Source of the DNA: Siphonodentalium dalli
Lineage: Eukaryota; Mollusca; Scaphopoda; Gadilida; Siphonodentaliidae
Assembly: GCA_032622095.1 (NCBI GenBank)
Contig: CP136068.1
Span: forward strand, 152,795,151-152,859,150
Length of the DNA: 64,000 nucleotides
Direction: 5' to 3'
Positions 37,835 through 51,300 of this stretch are shown one piece after another. The first letter of the stretch is position 1. Every line of letters begins with the position of its first letter. Both the position numbers and the translations under genes were made by a program. The notes under the pieces were generated by a model. That model had not been told where the DNA came from. It saw only the letters and a list, made by a program, of their open reading frames with translations, and made no database searches.

Positions 37835-37912
37835 TCATATGTATAACTGAAATGTACAAGGAAAATAGGTATGGAGAGTGCCTCGTTTTGAACATCAAAC
37901 ACAGCTCAACTA

Positions 37913-38348
37913 TTTAAAGATGCATAATCCGAATTAACGCTCCAAAAATTACCATTTCCTTAGCTTCGAGGGTAAACAAATATTTGACTCGCGTCGAGGA
38001 ACCCACCCATCAAAGCTCAGAGTGATCAGATATCGATTTTTGAAATTTGTTATTTCCCGAGATATGTAATTTTTTTTAGCGGCCTGGCAAATATTCAGCA
38101 AGCTGACGGTCTCTGAACAAATTGCGGATGAAGATGGATAACCCTAAAATCAAGTGACAATCCGGCCACATTTCGTTAAACAAAATGTTTTGTTAAATAA
38201 CATGTTTTGAGCAATTTTTTACTATAGTTGACTGTGGTTAGCAACATTTTGGGAAATTATTCGATTCTGATGGAGCGGCATTTCAAAATAATGTTGTTGT
38301 TGGAATATGCTGATATGGGGACCATCAAATCGGATTGAGTACCTTTAA
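37913..38348. mobile_element. Family F7 TTAA element, copy 3
   Basis: Starts at TTAAAGATGCATAATCCGAA and ends ATCGGATTGAGTACCTTTAA. Internal blocks include AGCTTCGAGGGTAAACAAAT, GATGAAGATGGATAACCCT and TGTTGTTGTTGGAA. Complete but diverged at the left end. Confidence 0.75.
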
Positions 38349-38361
38349 TAGCTGTTCGTTG

Positions 38362-38827
38362 AAGGTACTCAATCCGAACAGATGCTCCTATGTTACTATT
38401 TCTTTGGCTTCGGGGGTAAACAATATCTGATTCGAGTCGAGGAACTCACCCGTCAAAGCTCAGAGTGATCAGATATCGATTTTTGAAGTTTGTTATTTCT
38501 CGAGATGAGTAATAATATGTGGTCAAGAAACACGAGGTCAAACAGAGGGTCTCGGTCAAAATTGCAGATGAAGATGGATAACTCTAAATCAAGTGGTAAT
38601 ACGGTCAAATTTCGTGATAATTTGGTGATAATACGGCCATATTTTGTTGAACAAAATGTTGATAAATAACAAGTTTTGGGAAATTTGATACCATAGTTGA
38701 CAGTGGTTAGCATTATTTTGTTGAAATAAATCGATTCTGATAACTACAGCGTATTTTAAAGAAATCCTGTTGTTGTTGTTGTATATTGATGGTATGGGGA
38801 CCATCTGATCGGATTGAGTACCTTTAA
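38362..38827. mobile_element. Family F7 TTAA element, copy 4
   Basis: Directly follows copy 3 in the same orientation after about 14 bp. Left end AAGGTACTCAATCCGAAC, right end CGGATTGAGTACCTTTAA. The left TTAA is changed to GTTGA. Confidence 0.8.
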
Positions 38828-38867
38828 ATGTACACATCCCATTTCACTCGTACGTACAATGAGCGGG

Positions 38868-39060
38868 ATCACTGAGTCGCGGCCGTATTGGATTTATCCA
38901 GCTCCGATCCGTGGTTTCCGAAATTCAATCAGCTCCGCGGTTCTGTGGTCTTAGTGTTACAAAGATTTGGAGTAGCATTCCTTATGGAATATGTCCTGTA
39001 GCACTGGACTTTGGCCCTGGTGAATCCAATATGGCCGCGAGTTAGTGACAGGGCCTATAA
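38868..39060. mobile_element. F9 MITE, copy 2
   Basis: Inverted ends around CGGCCGTATTGGATTTATCC and GGTGAATCCAATATGGCCGC, with TTTGGAGTAGCATTCC inside, matching 27995-28232. Confidence 0.65.
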
Positions 39061-39934
39061 CTCCTGCAATAAATATCTAGCTCATCCAATGTAATAGTTC
39101 CAGACAGCTAGCAGCTACCCGAATGTCTTGAGCGACAGTTTAGAGATTATGAACGGACATGGCTCATTCGAGTTTCCACATTATTTTCTATACGTAGTTT
39201 GGATGGAGGTGAGTTAATTATGGTGACAAATACACCGGCTCGGTATGCTTTGAAAAATACTTTCCATGGTCACAGCCATTTTCCAGCGGTATTCAATTTT
39301 GTTCGCACAGCAGTGAGACAGACGCTCTTTATTTCTACCATATCAGGAATAGACTAACACGGGACGCTCTTTTATGTTCCACGCAGCGCGCATACAGTCA
39401 TGTCTGTTTTTTGTTTGGAACTCAAACAGCGTGTTGGAAGTTCTATTTTTATAATTTCAATGCGTCTTTCTGGGACATATGATGCTCGTATATTATGTAT
39501 ATATAGAAATGTAATTCAAGTATATATCTACCTATTTCGATAGCTGGGAACATTCAAAAGTGAATATTAGTAATTGTATTTTGGAGCGCAAACCGCTAAA
39601 TGGCTTTAAATACGTTAGTGGCGTTACTTCATGTTAATGACCCCGGCATAATAATATAGTACCCTCGGTAAAGCCAGACACACATAGGCGTATGTATGTG
39701 TTGGGTTTTGTTCCTCAAGCTATGGGACATGGATATCATACAACATATTTTAATGGATCAACATGATTGAAATATACAATAATTTTGATTTGCAAAAGAA
39801 CAATAGCAACAAAATGATTCTGAATGTAATACATTATAATGAATATAGCAACATTAACATAAGCATGATTCAATAAAACGGCTAACACCAAATATTAAGT
39901 ATTAACAAGGTGTATTTTCCTATCTTATTCGGGA
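39061..39934. other. Spacer, no gene seen
   Basis: No coding exon, RNA gene or repeat family recognised. Confidence 0.5.
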
Positions 39935-40156
39935 ACTCTATTCCACAGGACATGTCTTAAAATAACTGTTGAAAAGCTCCCTTATGACATTTTCAGATAA
40001 TAAGTTCGACAAACGACCATACATTTCACACCAATGAATATTATTAATTATGCAAGTTCTATTGTCTGTCGCCTGCTCACATTACACGAACACACTCCAT
40101 TCCAATATATACTTTTATAACTGGTTGGGAGAATCCATTTAGTATGGAGAGTGTTA
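39935..40156. mobile_element. Family F6 fragment
   Basis: Shares TTTTCAGATAATAAGTTCGA, the TTGTCTGTCGCCTGCT block and GGGAGAATCCATTTAGTATG with the other F6 copies, ending near AGTGTTAAAG. Its left half is degraded. Confidence 0.55.
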
Positions 40157-40244
40157 AAGTGATATCTTTATAAATCGGTGTAAATTTATAATATTTCAAA
40201 TCCACAAAACGTCCATTGATATTGTTTATAACAAAATAATAAAC

Positions 40245-40380
40245 ATACCCGAGAATGATTGGAGAACCACACGCCTCCGCTCAAATAACGACAGTAAATA
40301 ACAGAAAACGAATCATGCATATATATATAATACATATAAGTCTTATCACAGAAAGGCTTGAAACATGCGCAGAATTTACA
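40245..40380. repeat. Duplicate of sequence downstream of the DTHD1-like gene
   Basis: Similar in order to 41830-41970, sharing CTTATCACAGAAAGGCTTGA and the weaker block AATAACGACAGTAAATAACA. It is either a local duplication of the gene's 3' flank or an unnamed repeat. Confidence 0.55.
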
Positions 40381-40536
40381 TAAAAAATAGTTGAAAATTT
40401 CATGTCTGACCAGCGATGTATATCTAATTTACGTCCATTGCCTGACACAACATTCGTTGAAAATTTCAGACAAATAGCGGATTGAACGTATTTTAGATAG
40501 ATTGCTATTCCCTAAAACCAGTATTTAGTGTTGTAT

Positions 40537-41027
40537 TTAAAGGTACTCAATCCGAACAGAGGGTCCCCATCTCAACAGATTCCAACAACAACAATCCGAT
40601 CAGAGGGTCCTATATCACTATTTCTTTGGCTTTGGGGGTAAAAAATATTTGATTCGAGTCGAGGAACCCATCAAACAAAGCTCAGAGTTATTAGATATTG
40701 ATTTTTGAAATTTTTTATTTGCTCGAGATGAGTACTAATAATTGCCGTCAATTTCGTAACCTGCTCGAGATGTGTACACCAAAACAGTATTCAAACAGAC
40801 AAGGATGGATAACTCTAAAATCAAGTGGTAATAATAATAACTCAATTTTGACTGAGTTCTGGGCCAGAAAGTATTCCCGATAATGAAAAATAATAGATTT
40901 CTAAAATCGATATCTAACAAATCTGAGCTTAGATGGGTGACTTCCTCGACTCGAATCAAATATTTTTGACCCCCGAAGCCATTGAAATAGTAATTGAGAG
41001 GAGTTTTATCGGATTGAGTACCTTTAA
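40537..41027. mobile_element. Family F7 TTAA element, copy 5
   Basis: TTAA at 40537-40540 and 41024-41027 with ends AGGTACTCAATCCGA and TCGGATTGAGTACCT. The middle is rearranged: the right half is an inverted copy of the left, with CCTCGACTCGAATCAAATAT against ATTTGATTCGAGTCGAGGAA. Confidence 0.82.
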
Positions 41028-41117
41028 TTTATTATTGTTTCCAGGTCATAGATGAATATTTTCCTACTTTGGGTCAAATATTTGGACTGGACTGGCAATC
41101 AGTTGAACATTTCCAAC

Positions 41118-41232
41118 CAAGCCTGGGTTTAGAGTGTCTGACAGTTGCAGAATGAGGTCTCCAGAGGGTGAATTTAATGACGCTTTCCCGGGCTAGCATC
41201 ACCAAATTCACCCCTGGGAACATCATTATGCT
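41118..41232. mobile_element. Family F4 single-hairpin copy, degraded
   Basis: AAGCCTGGGTTTAGAGTGTC followed by GAGGTCTCCAGAGGGTGAA and a shortened loop CGGGCTAGC. One hairpin only. Confidence 0.6.
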
Positions 41233-41429
41233 TATGCATCAACTGGTTGGGGAGACATGTAGTATCAGATTAAAGTTCTCCAGTTTAAGTTGGTGATATG
41301 TTCACCCATTAGTCACATCGATTGTGCAATTTATCTTCTGCAACAAGAGGCGATATAGAATCTGAATAGAATGGAGAAAGTACACAAAAGCAGTGTTAAT
41401 TTGAGATTATAGATACTTCCCAGCAGATG

Positions 41430-41824
41430 AGGTACTCAATCCTATGAGACGCCCCTAAATTACTATTTCTTTGGCTTCGGGGGTAAAAGTTTGTTATTTC
41501 TCGAGATGTGTAATCATATGTGTCCCAGAAACACGTGGTCAAACGGAGGGTCTCTGGCAAAATTGCTGATGAAGATGGATAATTCTAAAATCAAGTGGTA
41601 ATGCGGTCAAATTTCGTGATACTTTAGTAATAATATGGCCATATTTTGTTGAACAAAATGTTGATAAATAACAAGTTTTGGGAAATTTGATACCATAGTT
41701 GACAGTGGTTAGCATTATTTTGTTGCAATAAATCGATTCTGATAACTAAAGCATATTTTGAAGAAATGTTGTTGTTGTATATTGATGATATGGGGACCGT
41801 CTGATCGGATTGAGGTACCTTTAA
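41430..41824. mobile_element. Family F7 TTAA element, copy 6
   Basis: Left end GAGGTACTCAATCCTATGAG, right end GGATTGAGGTACCT followed by TTAA at 41821-41824. It lies about 200 bp beyond the stop codon of the DTHD1-like gene and shares the CATAGTTGACAGTGGTTAGC block with copy 4. Confidence 0.75.
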
Positions 41825-42022
41825 AGATAGGTATACCCGAAACAATTAGAGACCCCCCCCCCCCGAAAAAAAACCAATAACGCCCAGTAACGACTTAAAT
41901 AACACAAATAGAATCATTCATAGACACAATTTGTCTTATCACAGAAAGGCTTGAAACATTCGCAGCAATTACAACAATTCCTTGTTCACGCACCATACAC
42001 GCACCCAATGTTCATTTAGCAT

Positions 42023-42366
42023 TCAGCATGGCACTGCATCAGCGAAGCACTCTGGAGTTAGTTCCTTGTTTCGGCTGTGCATCTGATGTAGAACCGCCGC
42101 TTCGGCCCCGTAACCCATCGACTCCAGAGCTAACGATAGCGTCTGCACGGCACCATCCCGCTTGTTCTTCAACTTCCTCTTCCAGTGAAGCAATATCTTG
42201 TATGTGACACCCGTCATTCCCATGCCACTGGCGATGGCATCGAACCCGAGACCGGTAATGGTACTGTCTGGGAGGTCGAGATGAACCGCCAACGTCAGAC
42301 CCTGCGGAATCAGCCGCGACAGACACATCAGACTCTTACCAGAAATCACTCGAGACTCCCGTTCAG
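42023..42366 (-). CDS. DTHD1: DTHD1-like exon 7 (Death domain and stop)
   Basis: A 344-bp terminal exon, acceptor CTCTTGCAG, ending at TGA (42023-42025). It encodes the Death domain: SGKSLMCLSRL, HLDLPDSTITGLGFDAI, the core tryptophan in YKILLHWKRK, then LSLALESMGYGAEAAVL. No AATAAA was found in the roughly 200 bp before the F7 element, so the poly(A) site is undetermined. Confidence 0.9.
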
Positions 42367-45300
42367 CTGCAAGAGAAAATATCCGTATTATACACTGTTA
42401 AAATCGACCGTGTTTTTGACGTTCTGTTTGGTGTGATTGGCATATTGACAGTTTGCATTACCTGCAACACGACACGCAACACGACTGCCGTATCAATAAC
42501 GCGACCACGAATTTTAAAACAGAAACTACATCAGAACAAAGCGGTGATATTTATGAATTTATCGACACTTCCGAGGTGAATGAACGATTGAACCCCCAGA
42601 ACACATTCCAATATCCCAACGAGCTATTGCATTTTTGCTCAGACAAGTACAGAAGCCTATACGATATATAATACGATGCAAGTCTAAACTATACGGGTGT
42701 AAACATCTTGAGCAGGTGGGTCACACATGGGTCCATCGAGTTATACAATCAAATAAACAATAACGTGTGACCTAATGATGACGATTTAGCATAGTCCATA
42801 TATTGTTTATGTAAAAGGAACATTGTTTTGGGTAGAGAAACCTGCTTTAGAATTTAAACACATCAGTGGAATACCGCTCTTTGTATGGCACCAGGAGGAA
42901 AAGTAACACTACACCTTAGTTATTACTCGAGTCTCGAAAACCAACGGAACCAGTTTTCGGGGCAATATTATTTATATCGCAACGGTATATAAGTTTTTAT
43001 AACTGTTTGAAACAATATATTTATCAGTATATTTTATCTTGGGAGTGCTTTAAAGCGGGCGAATATTTAGCTTTACGTCGATCAACTAGAACATTATATC
43101 AACGCGGCTAACGGCCCAGATTAATACGTTTTCATATCTTGACATTTTTGTACCAGGAACCGTCTATAGACTTTTTCCTATAGACTGGTTCCTGCATGGC
43201 CAAAAACAGTGAACATCTGAAAGAGTAGAGATCTGACCGCGTCAGCGTTGCTATATTCAACAAGAGGCACTGCGTGTGTGTCAATGAACAGGGCCGAGAA
43301 TCACAAAAACAATGGCAGATGACAGCAATGTTCATCCCCTAAGTGTTGTATCCACATGCAGATGAAACTCTATTATTAGAAGCAAATTTGATTTTTGAGA
43401 CAATGCAATTTTTTTTAGATTGGGTGGGATACGAACCCCGGCCCGACGGCGAGCGCGCCTTGCGACTCAAAGTCCGACGTCAATACCACACGGCCACCGA
43501 AGCAACCCCAAAAAAGGAAGCTCGAATGGCCGCTGTATTCCGACGTCGCACTTAGGACACTATACTAACATTTTTAAGGTCTCTATATATATATATGTAT
43601 GTAGGATAGGCGCCTGGTGTGTTGTATAGTCCCAAGCATGTTCTAAGAGCAATGCTCGCCATGTTTCGGAGGCAAAAAATATATAACATTGCCGCTGTGC
43701 CGCACCTCCTTGGAGAGTTGTTTCCGAATTTCGCACATTAAACTGGTCCTTGTCCCAACTGAACCAGTCGTACGATTCGCAGTAACTTAACCCTGTTTGC
43801 CATAGCAACTACCACATATACCCGTAATACTTACGGACGACAATCTTCCTTGTCGGTCTAGTCAGGCGTTCCAGAACGTCATTAGGCAGAGCCCGAATTT
43901 TTGGCGTAGTCGGCTCTGGTATTTTCTCTCCCACGATAGGGTCATGTATCGTCACCTGCATAATAGGCTTCTCCTTAACCTTTGATTCCTTTTCTGGCAC
44001 CACCTCGGGTCGGAAGTACGATTCTATGCTCTCACTTGGAATGTCTATGTTAAAATTGAAGCTCGCTCCTTCCGCTTCTTTCGCATCGGTCACGTTTACA
44101 GGGACTAGGTGTATGGTTGCTTGAGAATCCTTTTCAACATTCGACGCCGGTTCTATTACAAACTGTCTGTAACTGTCTGGTAAATATTTAAAGAACGACA
44201 ACTCTTGTCCATCAACGAAATCACTGTCGTTCCTCACTCGCAAATCTCCTGACAACTCCGCTTTCCACTTGATTCCATCGAAAATTTCGAACCCAGGCAT
44301 TTCCTGGGTGTTTGTCTCCTTTGGCGGTCTCCTTCTGAAGTATGTCGCCTCTATTTTAGGAGCTTCTGTCTTTCTGATTTCGTTGTATCCTTGTTCTTTT
44401 CGGTACTCGATTCTGGCAGCAGTTTTTGATTCAGGGAAGCACTCTATGATTAGATGCCAGAGTTTTTCTTTTAAGGAGATGAATACCAAAAGTTCTCCCT
44501 TTTCCCGAATACATCGCCCCTCTAATATCGGCATTGCAAATCCAAGTTTCTGCCTGTTGATCGCTCGTGAACATATTACGCAGAATCTGGTGACAAAAAT
44601 ATGTTTATAAAATTCAACGATTAATGATTTGTCAAATTAAAATAAAGATATCTTAATTGTTATAATTGAAGCCAATTATGCATATAATCAGTTGCACTGT
44701 GGACATGTTGTCTCTACCACCGGATTAATGTTTACACGTTACACTGTTACAAGTTGGGCCGACATATAAAAACCTGTAGGTTTGGCACCGAATCGTCACT
44801 TTCCATGCCTAATGCATATCCATAGCAATACCATGGTAACACACTTTATAAGTTACACGTAAGTTAGGCTGAAGCTATAGCTATTATCTGTGGTGTTGTA
44901 TTGTATTACATTCGTGCCACAGCCAACATATTATAAACACATGCAATATTTCTTTTTGTTTTGGCTTTACAGACGAGCAAGTTAACGTAACATTTCATCA
45001 GAATTTGGGGGATTTTGTGGAATGTTTCCATGTAAACCCATGTATACATACCTTGACAGTGACTTGACGTCACAGCTGACGGTCGTCCGACTGAACTTAT
45101 ACGACCCTTCCACGTGTTCCCATCCATTCTGTTTCTTCTGCATCACAACAATCTCCTTCTCGTTTTCCTTTTCGACCTCGAACCCTGACGGTAGAGGGAG
45201 CTTGACCGTAGCAGCTCGCCTGAATGGCGGAGCATGCGCACTGAGGTTGATGTCGATGAATTCAGATGTATGCGCGAGGTCGCTACATTCCATCGAATAA

Positions 45301-48300
45301 TACTCCCTGCAGAAGTCTATTTTATCTTTGGAGATAGGAGAGATCTATGATAAACCAGAAGAACAAAATTAATAATCTATACGATTAACTGACAAACATC
45401 CTCAAGGTTCGTACACACCAACTAGTTTATATAAAGTCCAGGTATAGTTTATACAGGGCGACGCTCAACGCGAAGCTATCTGTCGATCGGATAGATATCG
45501 CCAGGCCATGCGCACGGGTGTAGATATCAAACAATATGTGATCCTCCGTAGGATAGGGTATCATATAATATGTGATCCTCGTCACAGGAGTCACTCGAGG
45601 CTCAATGAAGACAGGATCATATATCAAAATGAGAGGATATATGGTGATCCCATGAAAATGGGATCACCATATCTTCTCATTTTGATATGTGATCCTAAAA
45701 TAAGAAAATATTTTTATTAACTAAATAACGGAGATATTTGAAGAAGTGTTTTTGACTTTTTTGAACTTATACGACCCTTCCACGTCAGATATCGTTTATA
45801 TATACATGTAGTCTACACTCGTGCGCATTATGTGATATCGCCACTGTTTAGGATTATCCAATCAAGGGGAGTCGACTATGTTATATAATTAATTCCGCAT
45901 AGATTGATAGAAGTACATATTTGGTTCATTTCAATCATGAGCAATCGCAAGAAAGATCTTGTGGCAAAATAGGATAGGATAGGATAGGATAAGTTTGTTT
46001 ACAATATACATACATGAATATCACAAACATATGAACAATAAATACGAATATTTTGTATATTGCACGGGGTGATATAGCCCTTCCAGGTTGTCTTCATGTC
46101 AACCCCGTTGGCATAGGTATCTCTATAGTAAATGTTTTAAGATGGCGTATGTGGGCGGTCATCTCCATGTGAGTACACAGACAACCATGGCTTGTGAACA
46201 TAATTATCAAAGGTATGTTACAGATACTATTTAAGTTGATGGGTACAACCCGGACCATTGATGAATATAATTATATCTTCAAAACTCATTTTGCAGAACG
46301 ATTCAGTTTGATTCTTCATACCTCTATGTGTAAGAAACATGGGCATTGTACCCGGTGAGTGTTCGTGATTTCGTCGTGAGGCATCGTCTATTAACAAATG
46401 GCAAAACGGATATCATATCGCGGACAGTGTGTCGTAAACGCTAGCGAAGGGACTTGTGTCTTCAGCAGTTACCAAATAAACTACCATGTTTATAAAATAA
46501 ACCCAGTTGGTGAATACGAGACATATTGTTAACAAGCTCAAATAAATGCCAAACATATGGTATAATTAAATGCAAGGCAGATGACTAGATGACATCCCTA
46601 CTGGGCGGGTGAATGTTAAACTTTGAACTCCCAACTGCGCCCTCCATGGAACAGATAAAAATTCTAATACTGATCAATGTCAGAATCAATCTATAATATT
46701 ATGAGTTTTCTAACTATTGGAATATTTCGACCAAACACTTTTTCCAACTGCAATGAGGAGCTTAAAGCTTTGGGAAAGCATTTGATTAGTAAACATAGTT
46801 CAGTATTCAATTCTTTTAAAACATTATTTTTTTCGATAAATGTTGGTTATAAAATTAAACATCAGATTCAACTGAACCTATTTTTTCGGGCTTAACCAGG
46901 ACTTAGCTTTCCAACTGCTGTTGTTTTAGACACGGCATTTAAAGGCCCACTTAATTTTCGAACCACCAGATTACATTATATACAACATATTCCATATTGT
47001 ATACCACTTGAAAGAGGAAGCTCCAAAACATTGTGTTATCAACTGATCCAGTCGAATAAATTGGGAACATTGTTTTTGTCGAGGTACTGAGGTGTGGTCT
47101 GTGATTTATTTTGATCAAGACTGTACTATAAAGTCTATTATTATCAATGGAAGGGGAATAACTCTATATCTTAGTTTGAATTCTGGGTTGACAAGGGGGA
47201 AAGTCTTGGAATGAATCTGAGAATCTCTATCACTTGGTGGATCTGAGAATCTCTATCACTTGGTGGACACTCCAAGGCCACATCCGTTCCGTATTCTGGT
47301 GGAATATATATATTTTTGGTGCCTCTTCCAAATGGTATATAATATGGGATATGTTGTGTATAATGTTATCTGGTCATTCGAAAATTAAGTGGGCCTTTAA
47401 CTGGTTAAAAGTTTTGTCTCGGTTTGGGGACGATATATGCTCACATCTGTCACCAGGTTAATGGGTTATAGCGATCTGAAACAACAAAGTAACTGAGAAA
47501 ACAAAACACAACACACAAGACATATGTAAATAAAGATATAAAGTGTAATTAAGTTGAAGACGCCCGCTATTCAATGGAAAAATAAAACACATGCTCGCTG
47601 TGCGAATTAAATTATAGAACACATTGTTCTCGAATTGAAATGATTTCTTTCGAATGCTTTTTCAAATGATGGACCACTTGTCCCACAACCCGTGCATCGG
47701 AGAGCACATCTACACACAGATGTGATTGGAGTGTTGGCTTACCTGGATATTACATTGCATGGGTATTTCCACAGCTTTCTTCGGGAAACGCACGGTGATA
47801 TAATGGTTTATCCTGGCATTGTGAAGGCACCCCTGTGGACTCACATCGAAGACCTCCTTCTTGGGGGTGAAAGTCACAACAAACGCCCCCAGTCTGTCGA
47901 TCTCCAGCTCCGCGCTGGATGACGTGCCATGGTCCTGCGAATAAAAGAGTGAACCTCAAACACTCTCCACATTCTTATAGATGCATAATCCGAATTAAGG
48001 CTCCCAAATTACTATTTCTTTAGATTGGGGGGGGGGGGTAAATATTTGATTCGAGTCGAGGAACCCAACCATCAAAGTGATCAGATATCGTTTTTTGGAA
48101 TTGGATATTTCTCGGGATGTGTGCCTGGTAAAAAGTCGTTAAACCGACGGTCTCTGACCAAATTGTGGATGAAGATGGATAACAACAATAGCAAGTGGCT
48201 CTGGATGTCAGAAATTTTAAAATCCGGACAGTTGACTGTGGTTATAATTATTTTTGGGCAACTAATCGATTCTGATAACTGAATTGGCATTTAAAAAATG

Positions 48301-51300
48301 TTGTTGTTACCGGCCGTAAGATAGGAGTTAACACTATCGGTCCTCTCGATCTACGGACTTGGGGAATTGAACTTTGGCACATGTATACATACATACATGT
48401 CTATTCTGTACGATAATGCAAGAACCATCTCATTTGAACTGGGGGCGGTACGGTTGGTGGCATGCACCATGTGTGTTTTGCTTACAGCGAATCCAACCGT
48501 GTATATGGTTTATGTATCCACTTCCGCCTTAGCTAGAATCTTGCAGGACCACCCATGGATGTAGAGGGGTATTCGCTGCGTGATGGTATATCCCTTTCTA
48601 TGTTCAGACATCTAGGGGAGGCGCGGTTGGTGTGTGTGTGTTTTCTTACCTGGTGGAACCGACCGTAAGTTGAGGGTTTGGTACAAACAGGTCTACTTAC
48701 AAATAATAATACTAGATTATAGATTAGCTCTCGCCAATCGTATATGTCAAACATTCATAATATAGTGACACTCTTAAACACACATTTCCTATCAGCAGAG
48801 AAACAACATCTATATATACTGATAACCTCTGGAAGGCACTACAAATTATACATCTCAAAACTTATCACAGTGTAAATACGCTTATACCGTCATATTCAAT
48901 CCTTGATCACACGTGTGTTATTATATTGCATCGGGAAACGTGCTTCATACGTTGCAAAAAAACTTGTTCCCCAATACATTTTGAATACTATGCAAATAAA
49001 AATGTTTTATAGTCAAGTCAAGCGCATGCACAAGACCGTTTTGAAACGTTGTAAAATTCAAAATAGCATGCAATTACCTTGTTAAGGAACCCCACGTCGA
49101 CCCATTCGCTCTCTCCCTTCCATCGCCCTTTGACGTTGAGTTCATTGAATTCCGTGTTGATTTTATAGTAAGGTATCCTGACTATGATGGGCTTCTTGAG
49201 AACGGATTGCGTGGAAGAGAACACATATACCTCGCTCGTTATGTGCTCGTAGTACGGGAGTTCTGGCACGTGACGCCATCGCCGTGACGGAGAATCAACC
49301 TTACACGTTATGGTGTCCTTTTTGCCGAACAAGTTCTCTGGCACAATTAGTTTCGCACCCTGTGGTAACCCGAACTGACCGCCCTTCTTTCCTGGAGTAT
49401 AAGTTGCAGTAAAGCTGAAGAAGAATAAATAAGCTAATTTATAGCATACACATGGACACTGTTAAAGAGGACATTGTTCTGGTGCACAATTTCCAACTGG
49501 TTCGCCTTGGGTTGGAATTTTCTAACTATTAAATTAAACTAGTTTTCTATAGTTTTTTGGTAAATTTCAACCAACCCACCGACTGGGGCCCAACTCGTTC
49601 TAAAATTGACTAAAATATAAAATAATTCTTATTGGTATAAAACCTAACAAACTTTACAACTAAGAAAGTAAACAAAACTCCAATGTTGCATAGTTTAGTA
49701 TTGCTGAAGGGGTCATTGTTGCCACGTCTTGGTGTGTTGGGTACCCAGCTTCAGGAAAATGTGTTTTTGGTACCCAGCTTGACCTTTGCGGTTTTATGTT
49801 ATATATATGTTATCTTAAATCATAAAGTTATATCGCCGAGAAGCAGCAATTATTAGTCACAAATGTCAATTTTGAATACTAGTATACCCATGCGCCAATT
49901 GATAGCGTGCTATATTTGTTCAACAATTGTGTGCTAACAAATTACAAAGGTCAAACTGGGTACCCAAAACACATTTTCTTAAAGCTGTGTACTCTGCACA
50001 CGTTCGTTTCTGATTGAGTATACCACCCGCTTCGCTTCAAGGTTCGAAGCACTTACATAAGGATTAACTGTCATGTGGACTGTTTTTATGGAGATGTAAC
50101 GGTGAGGTAAGTGGACATAACTTGTGTAAAACCCGAAGTGTTTTACATACAAGTTATGACCACTTACCTCACCGTTACATCTCCATAAAAATAGTCCACA
50201 TGACAGTTAATCCTTATATTTATATACATTTAGCGAAAAAGCCACTTTTGTAAATTTATTTAAATCGAAAAGTGTATCGTGACAAGATCAGCCCAAAATA
50301 CCCAATAGCACCCTTGGCAAAAGTTAATAGGAACAATTTCTCTTCATATTGAAAACCGATGATGTATTAAGTCAATCCTGCGCGAGTCGAAATGCGCCCA
50401 AAGCATTACGCGTTCGTCTTTCCAAACCTAATGACGTATCGATGGTGTTATTAGCTTGCTGTTATGAGGCGTTACGCATTCACCGAGAAATAACTGCAAC
50501 TAGCCACGTGGGCGCCGACCAATCAGAATGCTGGATTTAGTGATGACAACACTTAGTGTGTAAATATATCCACTTGAATCAGGGATTACTTAGCAAAGTA
50601 ACGCATTACAACTTACCATTACTTCTCATATTATACCATTATTTACAAAAGAAAGTAATGCACTACCATTACGTTCACATGTAATGCATCCATATTAACA
50701 TTACTTTTAGTAGTGTTATGCCAAAAGTATTACTCCATTCAATGTTTCTTTTTTAATGAATTTTCAACAAACATCTTAGCATCCGTGTGCTACCCATGGG
50801 TTACGACAATGGTAGAGATCATTTCTTTATCATAAGCAATATTAGAATTAATATACCCATTAAAACAAATTAAAAAAAGATCAACTCTACTTTCCCGATT
50901 TTTTACAAGATAATTTGACATTCTTTATGCAAATAGTAATTCATTACTGGTATACATTACTATATACCCCATACCTAATTTGTATTTTTATTATATATGT
51001 ACAGTTTACAAATTACATACTTTTCTTCTGCGTCCATGTTATTTCCATCCGTTGACAGCGATACGTTCCAGGTGGTGTTAGGCTGTTTCGTCTCCTTCAT
51101 TTCTTCTTCTGTTGGCGAAGGGCTGGAATGAATAGAAAAATATGGTCTGAAATTTCAAACTGCCTTAACTTAATAATATCAGCTGCATGTGTATTTGAGA
51201 CAAAACACATTTTTTAAATTCGAACCCCGACCGGTCCGTGACGGCGAGCGCGCCTTGCGACTCAAAGTCCGACATAACGCATTAAACTCTGCCCGCAGGA

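Noticed and set aside
43426-43496. tRNA gene
   Set aside because: A and B boxes are present, but the sequence between and around them does not fold into a cloverleaf; better read as a SINE head.
43809-44534. Single-exon 241-residue gene starting at its internal ATG
   Set aside because: Strong GTAAGT donor, upstream acceptor and matching phases show it is exon 6 of the DTHD1-like gene; the last codons of the frame are intron.
45307-45312. TTCTGCAG as acceptor of exon 5
   Set aside because: It would leave one base where exon 4 ends in phase 0; the TCATAG acceptor at 45345-45350 restores the frame.
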